This document shows, piece after piece, positions 1-7,028 of a stretch of 57,960 nt of DNA. The stretch is from an uncultured Senegalimassilia sp. Its GTDB lineage: Bacteria; Actinomycetota; Coriobacteriia; Coriobacteriales; Eggerthellaceae. The notes below the pieces were generated by a model, which searched no databases, had not been told where the DNA came from, and saw nothing but the letters and a program-made list of their open reading frames with translations. The position numbers were made by a program, and so were the translations under genes. The stretch covers positions 1 through 57,960 of the forward strand of contig CAKTWI010000016.1 of NCBI GenBank assembly GCA_934630815.1. The letters run 5' to 3'. Numbering within the stretch: position 1 is the first letter of the stretch; each line of letters starts with the position of its first letter.

Positions 1-337
1 CCCTTCCCTTGGAGCGGCGGCCCCCGAGCCGCCGCCCTCCCTTCCCCAGGCCGTCGCCCAATCCCCGGGCGGCGGCCCTTCTGCGTTTAGGGGCGATTTG
101 CGCGCTGGCTAGCCTGTTGACAGCCTTGCGCGATTCGCTCACCATGAACTTGCCTGGAGACGCCTGCACGCAATGCGCGTACGGAGACGATTTGGGCTTT
201 TCTTTTGCTCCCTTCTTTGCGCTATATGTCTTGCGCCAAATGCCAACCGTTCTTAACGTGCCCACCTATCGGATTCCGCGCTTAGTTGGTGGAAAACGCT
301 ATGTTTACCTGCGACAATCCTAATCAGGAGGTGTCGC
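1..337. other. Intergenic region with a GC-rich hairpin
   Basis: No convincing gene. A perfect 8-bp inverted repeat (GCGGCGGC at 14-21 with GCCGCCGC at 28-35) could be the terminator of a gene left of the window. The 104-codon frame starting at base 9 is Arg/Pro-rich at first, lacks a ribosome site and looks like chance. A clear Shine-Dalgarno AGGAGG at 326-331 belongs to the next gene. Confidence 0.5.
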
Positions 338-781
338 ATGATCGGTTCGAATATTCAGATGCTTCGCCGAGCGAAAGGGTTGACGCAAGAGGCTTTGGCG
401 CACCGTGTGGGCGTGTCGCGGCAGACGGTGGCGAAATGGGAGGCGGGCGAAAGCGTGCCTGACCTGGCAAATGGCAGCGCGCTTGCCGAGGTGCTCGGCG
501 TCACGCTCGATACCTTGGCGAACTACAAATCGACCGAGTTCGGCGAGACCCCGCCGCCGCGCGGCAAGCACATCTTCGGCTCGGTGCGCGTCGGCGAGCG
601 CGGGCAGATGGTCATCCCGAAGCGCGCCCGCGAGGTGTTCGGCATCGAGCCGGGCGACGAGCTGCTGTTGCTGGGCGATGAGGAGCGCGGTCTGGCCTTG
701 GTGAAGTCCAGCGCGTTTTTGGCAAGCATCGAGCGCTTCAAGCGCGAAATGAGGGCAGCCGATTTCGAAAGGGGCGAATGA
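338..781 (+). CDS. XRE-family HTH regulator fused to an AbrB/SpoVT-like domain
   Basis: This is a DNA-binding protein of 147 residues. Residues 1-60 are a Cro/C1-type helix-turn-helix, with the recognition region around VGVSRQTVAKWEAGESVP. Residues about 80-130 read as a swapped-hairpin AbrB domain (GQMVIPKRAREVFGIEPGDE). Two DNA-binding or dimerisation modules in one chain suggest an autoregulated transcription factor. The start is fixed by AGGAGG seven bases upstream. The next gene begins two bases after the stop, so the two are almost certainly co-transcribed. AbrB domains also occur in antitoxins, but the partner does not resemble a MazF or PIN toxin. The target genes are unknown. Confidence 0.85.
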   Translation: MIGSNIQMLRRAKGLTQEALAHRVGVSRQTVAKWEAGESVPDLANGSALAEVLGVTLDTLANYKSTEFGETPPPRGKHIFGSVRVGERGQMVIPKRAREVFGIEPGDELLLLGDEERGLALVKSSAFLASIERFKREMRAADFERGE

Positions 782-782
782 C

Positions 783-1004
783 ATGGAATATCGATTCGAG
801 CAGGTAAGCGTGGAACCGTTCACCACGCCGAAATCGTCGGAGCTCAACGGCCACCGCGAGATCATCGCACGATATGCGGAGCAAGGTTTCGAATACGCAG
901 GATGGATTCCCGTCCACCAAGGCCCCAGCGGGAAAATCCTCAAGCTCGACCTGGTGTTCGTGCAAAACCCCACTCATGTAGTCGGAAATGTCAAGACTCT
1001 GTGA
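783..1004 (+). CDS. Small DUF4177-like protein
   Basis: This 73-residue protein starts one base after the stop of the XRE-AbrB gene. Its pattern is a beta strand (YRFEQVSVEPF), a helix ending in an aromatic turn (IIARYAEQGFEYAGWIPV) and a final strand (KILKLDLVFV). This matches the small DUF4177 fold often encoded beside XRE regulators and membrane proteins. There is no signal peptide or membrane helix. The function is unknown. Tight coupling to the regulator suggests a cofactor or co-regulated accessory role rather than a toxin, since no nuclease residues are visible. Confidence 0.7.
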   Translation: MEYRFEQVSVEPFTTPKSSELNGHREIIARYAEQGFEYAGWIPVHQGPSGKILKLDLVFVQNPTHVVGNVKTL

Positions 1005-1218
1005 CGATGGGCGCTGCTTGGGTTGACGTTTTTCGGCGGAGTGCGAATATAGGCCCATCGAACGCAACGGGCGTTCGGGCGGGCGCTTTTGCGCTTCGCA
1101 AACCGCGTCGTTTCGGCGCACAAGATTGGGTTCGGCGGTTTTGCCGCGGCCCGCAAACGTTAGGAAACATGATGGCCTGCACCAATCTGGATATCCGAAT
1201 TATCAGCTCCATTATCTA

Positions 1219-1315
1219 GGGTCCGGGTTGCATTTCAGCTGCCCGAACCCTAAACGGGCAGCTGATGGTTCTTCAAGCCGGAGGCTGTTTGAGAAAAACG
1301 GCCTCCGGCTTTTTT
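1219..1315 (+). promoter_or_regulatory. Structured leader with hairpin, possible pseudoknot and intrinsic terminator
   Basis: CAGCTGCCCG (1236-1245) pairs perfectly with CGGGCAGCTG (1255-1264). The nine-base loop contains AACCC (1246-1250), complementary to GGGTT at 1225-1229, so an H-type pseudoknot is possible. Directly after it, AAGCCGGAGGC (1275-1285) pairs with GCCTCCGGCTT (1301-1311) and runs into six T residues, an intrinsic terminator. The structure lies between the DUF4177-like gene and the transporter start at 1501. It could simply end the upstream operon, or act as an attenuator or riboswitch for the transporter. I do not recognise a known riboswitch class. Confidence 0.55.
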
Positions 1316-1500
1316 GCGCCGCCTTATGCGGCGCCGGCATTTTGCCTAATGTGTTTCGCCTTCCTCCTTATGGCTCGCCACCTGGTCTTTTGCCTAAGCC
1401 TTCCGTTTTTCCCAAGCAACGTTCGCTTGCGGGGCCGGTCATCGACCGCACGTGCCGCGCCGCCAACCGACAACGCGGCAGGAAAGGAAAGGCAAGGAAA

Positions 1501-2859
1501 ATGAACGATCTAACCAAATCACCCGCTATCGCCGTTGCCGGCGTGGCGGCCCCGGTAGCAACAGTTGCCGCAAAGCCGCAGGTCAAACGCGATTCCACTC
1601 TTGAGGTTATGGTCGCATCCATGGTCGGCACGGCCATCGAGTTCTACGACAACTACTGCTATTCCATTGCTGCGGCCAGCTACTTCGGCCTCATCTTCTT
1701 CACCGACGTCGCCAAGTCCGACCCTGTGCTTGCCACGCTGCTCGCCTTCGTCACCTTTGCGGTGAGCTTTTTGGCCCGCCCGTTCGGCAGCCTGTTGTTC
1801 GGCCACTTCGGCGACCGCCTCGGTCGTAAGAAAACCCTGGTCGCAGCCCTGATGCTCATGGGCACCGCAACGTTTTGCGTCGGCCTGCTGCCCGGATACG
1901 ACGTGCTCGGCCCCGCGGCCGTCGTGCTGCTGTGCGTTTGCCGCGCCTGCCAGGGCCTGGGCCTTGCCGGCGAGTGGTCCGGCGCCGCGCTGGTGGCAAC
2001 CGAGAACGCCCCGGCCAACAAGCGTGCGCTGTTCGGCAGCTTCCCGAACCTTGGCGCGCCCATCGGCTTCTTCTGCGCGTACGGCGTGAACCTGCTGCTC
2101 GACACGCTGCTGCCCGCTGACGCGATGGTCGCCTGGGGCTGGCGCATCCCGTTCCTGCTGTCGTGCCTGCTCGTGATCGTCGGCCTGGTGGTGCGCATGC
2201 GCATGAGCGAGACTCCCGTCTTCCAAAAGGCCGCCGCTGAGAACCGCACCACGAAGACCCCGCTGCGCGATCTGGTCCGTCATTGGCGCCGCCTTGTGCT
2301 CGGCACCTGCACGATGAGCATCACCTACACGCTGTTCTACGTGCTGGGCACCTGGTCGCTGTCCTACGGCGTGTCCACGCTGGGCTTCACGCAGCAGCAG
2401 TATCTGGGCATGCAGATGATCTCGGTGTTCTTCTTCGCCGGGTTCATCCTGGTCGGCTGCCTGACCGCCGACAAGCGCGGCCGCAAGCCCGTCCTGGTGG
2501 TCGGCAACGTGTGCACCGTGCTGTTCGCCCTGGTGGCACCTATGCTGCTTGCCGCTCATAGCGTGCTGTCCGTGATGGTGTTCCTGTGCGTCGGCTTCAC
2601 CTGCATGGGCACGATCTTCGGCCCCTGCGGCAGCTACCTGCCCGAGCTGTTCCCCGCGAAGGTGCGTTATTCCGGAGCCGGCCTGAGCTACAACCTGGCG
2701 GCCATCACTGGCGGCGCGTTCGCCCCGACCATCGCATCGGCCCTGGTCATGAACTTCGGCATCCAGTCGCTCGGCTGGTACCTGGGCGGCATGGCCCTGG
2801 TCGCCCTTGTGGCGCTGGCCTTCTTCCGCGAAAGCAAGGACGTCGACTTCGAGCAGTAA
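1501..2859 (+). CDS. MFS transporter, metabolite:H+ symporter (MHS) type
   Basis: This 452-residue inner-membrane permease has about 12 hydrophobic segments. Hallmarks of the MHS/ShiA-ProP-KgtP group are visible: the N-terminal segment VGTAIEFYDNYCYS and the loop 2-3 signature GHFGDRLGRKKTL, plus the second-half counterpart TADKRGRKPVLV. Members take up organic acids, osmolytes or shikimate with protons; the substrate cannot be told here. The frame is open back to 1126. I choose ATG 1501 because it follows a purine-rich AGGAAAGGCAAGGAAA stretch and because the first helix then begins about 35 residues in. It stands alone, with a hairpin at 2986-3028 downstream. Confidence 0.85.
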   Translation: MNDLTKSPAIAVAGVAAPVATVAAKPQVKRDSTLEVMVASMVGTAIEFYDNYCYSIAAASYFGLIFFTDVAKSDPVLATLLAFVTFAVSFLARPFGSLLFGHFGDRLGRKKTLVAALMLMGTATFCVGLLPGYDVLGPAAVVLLCVCRACQGLGLAGEWSGAALVATENAPANKRALFGSFPNLGAPIGFFCAYGVNLLLDTLLPADAMVAWGWRIPFLLSCLLVIVGLVVRMRMSETPVFQKAAAENRTTKTPLRDLVRHWRRLVLGTCTMSITYTLFYVLGTWSLSYGVSTLGFTQQQYLGMQMISVFFFAGFILVGCLTADKRGRKPVLVVGNVCTVLFALVAPMLLAAHSVLSVMVFLCVGFTCMGTIFGPCGSYLPELFPAKVRYSGAGLSYNLAAITGGAFAPTIASALVMNFGIQSLGWYLGGMALVALVALAFFRESKDVDFEQ

Positions 2860-2985
2860 GGGAGTGAAACGCCACGCGGCAAAACCCTCGAATTTGCGGA
2901 AGCGCAAAAGCGCGCAAAATCGCGAAACCCGCGAGCCGTGGAGGCGGGATCAGCGGATTGCGGGCCCGCAAAAGCGTGCGAAATG

Positions 2986-3028
2986 GGCAACGCCCCTGCA
3001 AGCCTCTTCGGCTCGCAGGGGCGTTGCC
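2986..3028. terminator. Strong hairpin between convergent genes
   Basis: A 14-bp perfect stem (GGCAACGCCCCTGC at 2986-2999 with GCAGGGGCGTTGCC at 3015-3028) is extended inward by AGCC/GGCT. It lies between the transporter and the convergent ABC permease, so it may serve both strands. Neither side has a good T run. Confidence 0.55.
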
Positions 3029-3121
3029 GTGTAGGAAGGGGAGCGCCGCCGTTTGCCGCGGCCTCGCCGGCCTTTCCTCGCATCCGACGGCAGCCGTTTC
3101 CGCAAAAGCCCCCTTCGCCTG

Positions 3122-5836
3122 CTACTCCTGTACCTTCAGCGCCAGCGCCAAGGGCACGTGCTTGATACGGCGGATGTGCAGCAGCGCCACCGCCAGGTAC
3201 GTTGCGAACCCGATGGCGATGACCTGCGCGATCGCCGTCATAGGCACGTAGATCTCGATGTTGCCGTTATAGGCCAGCAGCATGGCGCGGAAAAGCAGCG
3301 TCAATCCGCCGATGATCAGGGGCTGGCACACCACCAGCGACACGATCACCGTCAGCGTGATGGAGCGCACGTACAGGCGGCTGATCTCGGGGTCGCGGTA
3401 GCCGAACACCTTCATGTAGCTGATCGAGCGCGCGGAGCGGTCGATCACCGATTTCGTCAGCAGGTATATGAACACCAGGAAGATGAACACGGAAAGCCCC
3501 ATCAGCATACCGATCATATCGTCCATCATGCCCACGAACTGCTCGCCGATGGCGTCCATGCTCGAGGGAGTCAGCTCGCTGGCGAGATAGCGCGTGTCCA
3601 GGTCAAGCTCCTGGTCGGAGGCGTAGGCGTTGAAGTAGCCGGCGTCGTTTCCGAAGAAGCGGTTGAAGTCGTCGAGGCTCATGTACACGGCCATGTCGGA
3701 CTTCGTCCCCCAGCTGCACGCGTCGCCCTCGTAGGTCACCTCGCGCGTTTCGTCCTCATACTTGTCGTACAGGCTGACTGCCTGCCCGTCGGCGAAGCCG
3801 AATTTGTCGATCAGCCCGTTGCCGAACACCACGCGCCCGTCGCCCACGGCAAGGCCGTCCCAATAGCGTGAATCCTCGGGCACGCCGTACACGGTGATCG
3901 TTTCCGTGCCCGAGTCCTCGCCGCGGTCGTAATCCAGCGAATATACGGCGTACTTCTCGGCCTGCGCGATCTTCCCCGCCCCGTTGTCCACGGTGTTCAC
4001 GGGGTGGACGTTGTCGGAATCCGCATCGATGTCGGCGGACTTCTCGACCATATCCAACACCTCATCGCGCGATTTACCCAGGTCAGCGGCTACCGAATCG
4101 ACTTTCTCATAGAATGAATCCTGCGCTGCGTTAAACGCGTCCCGCGCGCGGGCAAGGTCATCTTGCGCATCTTGCGCGGTCTGCATGGCGTCTGCGGAAG
4201 GTGCCGCGGCAAGCGCCGTTGCGGCATCCTGAAGCTTGTCGGCGGCGGTTTGCAACGCATCGCCCGAATCCTCGAGTGCAGCTCCCGCATCCTCCACGGC
4301 GGTCAGCTTGTCGCCTTCCACGCTTTGCAGCTCGTCGATGGCGGTCCACGCCTCGCGGTCGGCTTGCGTGCCGTCCAGCTCCAGCGGCGCCTTCAGCGTG
4401 TACATGTGCTCGGCTACCACGTTGTTGTGCAGATTCTCGGCGTAGTGCGTCATGGTGGGCAAAATGGCCAGCGAGAACAGCAGCAGCATGCTGGCGAACC
4501 CGATGCCGACGAACAGCGTGGCGAAGTTGCCCAGGTTGCGCAAGAACACGCGCAGGCGGAAGCGCGTGGTGAAGCTCAGGCGTTCGGGCAGGGCAAAGCC
4601 GCGTTTCACGCCGCCCTTGCTGGTCTCGTGGCGCAAAAACTCCAGCGGGGTGTGGCCCATCTTGCGCAAAAGCCCTAGCAACGTGATGCCCACCAGCGTT
4701 GCCACGGGCAGCGCGGTGGTCTGTGCGAATACGCTCCAGCTCCAGGTGGCGTAGTAGGGTGGCAGGCTGTAGCTGCCGTAGTACAGATTGCGCATCGGCT
4801 CGCTCATCAGGGTATAGCCGGCCACGTTGCCCACCACGGCGGCCGCGATGCCCACCGCCGCGGGCAGCGCCAGGTAGTGCGCCACCAGCTCGCGGCGACG
4901 ATATCCGCTGGCCAGCAGCGTGCCGATGATGGCGCTTTCCTCCTCGATGGTGCCCGACGTCAGCACCACGAACACGAACGCCATGATGGCGATGATCATA
5001 TACAGAAGCACGCCCCACATGGTGGAGTCGCCCGCAACGTCGTCGGCGGCATAGCCGATGCCCTGATTCGCGCTCGAGTCGGTCAGGTCGTCCACGGTCG
5101 CCCCGGTATCGGAGAGCGCGCGAACCATGTCCTTCTCGGCATCGGTTCGTTGCGCCACGGTCAAGTCGCGATCGGTGAAACGCACCGAGTACGTATACGC
5201 CGGCTGATGCCCCGTGGCCTCAAGCGTCGCAAAACCGCTTTCGGAAACCTCGGCCACGCCGAACGTCAGCGTGTTCACCGTGAAATCGGAGTTGCTCTGG
5301 AACAGCGCTTGGTTATCGGAGATCGTCATGATGCTGCACACGGTGAAGCGCTGGCCGAACAGCTCCACCTCTTCGCCGACGGTTATGTCGTTGTTCGTGG
5401 CGAACACGCGGTCGACCGCAACCTCGTCGGCTGCCTCGGGCACGCGTCCCTCGGCGTATGCTGCTAGGTCGATTTGGGTGCGATGCTGGTAGACGCGCAA
5501 TGTGCGGTCGCGACCGTCATCACCTTGCGCGTGGTTGAAATCGGCGTCGAAGGACCAGTTGCGGAAGATGTCCGCGGTGCCTGCGCCGGCGTCGCACGCT
5601 GCATCGGCGGCGGCGTTCAGCTGCTCGTCGGTGGCCTCGAAGGCGGTGGTGAAGCGCGCGTCCTCGATCGAGTATTGCTCGGGCATGTCATCGATGATGA
5701 CGGCGATGGAGTGCGCTGCCAGCAAAAAGCCCGACGTCAGAGCGATGGTGACGGACATCAGCAGGAAGATGCCCAGGTATTTCCCCAGGTTGTTTTTCAG
5801 CTCGCGCGGGAAGCGCTTGCGCAAAGGCGATGCCAT
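3122..5836 (-). CDS. FtsX/MacB-like ABC transporter permease with large extracytoplasmic coiled-coil region
   Basis: This 904-residue membrane protein has a cytoplasmic basic N-terminus, a first helix at about 20-45 and a long external domain. A first FtsX-type block lies at about 270-390 (LASGYRRRELVAH is the typical cytoplasmic coupling loop), with a further helix at about 430-455. A second external domain follows, with an Ala/Asp/Gln-rich coiled coil at about 500-590, and a C-terminal FtsX block lies at about 770-895 (SYMKVFGYRDPEISRLY). This is the two-FtsX-domain layout of Gram-positive exporters and mechanotransmission transporters such as BceB/YtrF-like proteins. Ten bases separate it from the ATPase gene upstream. 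The substrate is unknown: peptide or lipid handling or antimicrobial resistance are possible. No neighbouring sensor kinase is adjacent. Confidence 0.88.
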   Translation of the reverse strand: MASPLRKRFPRELKNNLGKYLGIFLLMSVTIALTSGFLLAAHSIAVIIDDMPEQYSIEDARFTTAFEATDEQLNAAADAACDAGAGTADIFRNWSFDADFNHAQGDDGRDRTLRVYQHRTQIDLAAYAEGRVPEAADEVAVDRVFATNNDITVGEEVELFGQRFTVCSIMTISDNQALFQSNSDFTVNTLTFGVAEVSESGFATLEATGHQPAYTYSVRFTDRDLTVAQRTDAEKDMVRALSDTGATVDDLTDSSANQGIGYAADDVAGDSTMWGVLLYMIIAIMAFVFVVLTSGTIEEESAIIGTLLASGYRRRELVAHYLALPAAVGIAAAVVGNVAGYTLMSEPMRNLYYGSYSLPPYYATWSWSVFAQTTALPVATLVGITLLGLLRKMGHTPLEFLRHETSKGGVKRGFALPERLSFTTRFRLRVFLRNLGNFATLFVGIGFASMLLLFSLAILPTMTHYAENLHNNVVAEHMYTLKAPLELDGTQADREAWTAIDELQSVEGDKLTAVEDAGAALEDSGDALQTAADKLQDAATALAAAPSADAMQTAQDAQDDLARARDAFNAAQDSFYEKVDSVAADLGKSRDEVLDMVEKSADIDADSDNVHPVNTVDNGAGKIAQAEKYAVYSLDYDRGEDSGTETITVYGVPEDSRYWDGLAVGDGRVVFGNGLIDKFGFADGQAVSLYDKYEDETREVTYEGDACSWGTKSDMAVYMSLDDFNRFFGNDAGYFNAYASDQELDLDTRYLASELTPSSMDAIGEQFVGMMDDMIGMLMGLSVFIFLVFIYLLTKSVIDRSARSISYMKVFGYRDPEISRLYVRSITLTVIVSLVVCQPLIIGGLTLLFRAMLLAYNGNIEIYVPMTAIAQVIAIGFATYLAVALLHIRRIKHVPLALALKVQE

Positions 5837-5846
5837 GGCGCGCCTC

Positions 5847-6650
5847 CTACCAGGTCAGGTTGCGCGCGGCCATGCGCTCGACGTTCGCCGTGTCCTCGGC
5901 AAGCTTGCCGTCGCGCAGGCGCAGCACGCGGTGCGCCATGTGCTTGATGGCGTCGTTGTGCGTGACGACGACCACGGTGCACCCGTAGTCGCGGTTCACA
6001 TCTTCCATCAGCTCCAAAATCTCCTTCGACGTCTGGTAATCCAGCGCGCCGGTGGGCTCATCGCACAGCAAAAGCCCGGGGTTTTTCACCAGCGCGCGGC
6101 CGATGGCGCAGCGCTGCTGCTGGCCGCCCGAAACCTGGCGGGGGAACTTCGCGCGATGTTCGTAGAGCCCAAGCGAGCGCAGCAGATCGTCTATGGGCAG
6201 GGGGTTTGCGGAAAGATGCGCCGTGACCTCGATGTTCTCGCGAATGGTCAGGTCGGGCACCAGGTTGTAGAACTGGAAGACGAAGCCGAGCTTGTCGCGG
6301 CGGTATTCCCCTAGCTGCTTGGGCGTCAGGCTGGTCAGTTCCGTGCCGCCCACGTTGATGGAGCCGCTATCGGCCGCTTCCAGGCCGCCCACCAGGTTCA
6401 AGAACGTCGACTTGCCGCTGCCCGACGGGCCCAGCAGCACGCAGATCTCGCCTTTGTTCACGGTGGTGGTGACATCATGCAGCACCGTGGTGCGCGCCTC
6501 GCCTTCGCCGTAATGCTTGCACAGGTCGCGGACCTGCAGGTAGGGCGTGGGGGAGGAGGCGGTATCGGCGGTGGCGGCGGATGCGGCGGATGCCGCCCCG
6601 GGTACGTCGGTTGCCGTGGAGTTCGCGCTGTTTGCGGGGTCCGTTCCCAT
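5847..6650 (-). CDS. ABC transporter ATP-binding protein (MacB/LolD type)
   Basis: This 267-residue ATPase is the first gene of the exporter operon. It carries Walker [10 protein letters not shown], a Q-loop followed by [16 protein letters not shown], the signature SGGQQQR, Walker [13 protein letters not shown] and the H-loop VVVVTHND. The FYNL and GALD forms are typical of the MacB/LolD/FtsE class that pairs with FtsX permeases. About 35 Ala/Thr-rich residues precede the ATPase domain. It ends 10 bases before the permease start, which supports a dedicated pair. An A+T-rich segment with a TATATAGT-like box lies about 75-100 bases upstream. Confidence 0.92.
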   Translation of the reverse strand: MGTDPANSANSTATDVPGAASAASAATADTASSPTPYLQVRDLCKHYGEGEARTTVLHDVTTTVNKGEICVLLGPSGSGKSTFLNLVGGLEAADSGSINVGGTELTSLTPKQLGEYRRDKLGFVFQFYNLVPDLTIRENIEVTAHLSANPLPIDDLLRSLGLYEHRAKFPRQVSGGQQQRCAIGRALVKNPGLLLCDEPTGALDYQTSKEILELMEDVNRDYGCTVVVVTHNDAIKHMAHRVLRLRDGKLAEDTANVERMAARNLTW

Positions 6651-7028
6651 GTGGTGCTCCTTTGCGGTATGCAGCCTCCCCGGTGACGCTGATTGCGTGG
6701 CCCCAGGGAGCTTTCAGAATAGTTCGCTAAGGAAAACTATATACCACAAGTTTGCCATAGGTTACAAGACACTTAGGGGACGTAGGGCTATCCGTCAGGG
6801 ATTTTGCCCCGATTCTACAACCGATTGAACAGGGGATTTTGCCCGATTCTTCTGCAGCCGGCGAACGAGGATGATGCGCTTCTCGGCTTGCGACCTCGAG
6901 GTGTTGCGACCTCTGGCACTTAGTGCCACGTCTCCAAAATGTTTAAAATCGTTCGGGAAGGGAAGAGAAAGGGGCTCGTAGAACGGTCGTTCTACGAGCC
7001 CCCCAAAGAGCGCGTGATTGCGCGCGGG
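6651..7028. other. Intergenic region with direct repeat and flippase terminator
   Basis: No gene seen. The half near 6650 is A+T-rich and probably carries the promoter of the leftward ABC operon. At 6796-6816 and 6830-6850 two near-identical 21-nt copies of CAGGGGATTTTGCCCGATTC lie 34 bases apart, start to start. The right end holds the terminator of the flippase gene. Confidence 0.6.
6971..7002 (-). terminator. Intrinsic terminator of the flippase gene
   Basis: GGGGCTCGTAGAACG (6971-6985) pairs perfectly with CGTTCTACGAGCCCC (6988-7002). Read on the minus strand it is followed by TTTCTCTT. It lies 27 bases past the flippase stop codon. Confidence 0.8.

Noticed and set aside
9..323. 104-codon open frame at the left edge
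   Set aside because: Its first half is Arg/Pro-rich by GC composition, it has no ribosome site and it resembles no family. It lies over a hairpin.
338..1004. MazEF-like toxin-antitoxin pair
   Set aside because: The first protein does have an AbrB domain, but the second shows no MazF, PIN or other nuclease features.
1519..2907. 462-codon minus-strand frame
   Set aside because: It lies wholly over the MHS transporter gene. His, Gln and Ala richness is typical of an antisense shadow of high-GC coding DNA.
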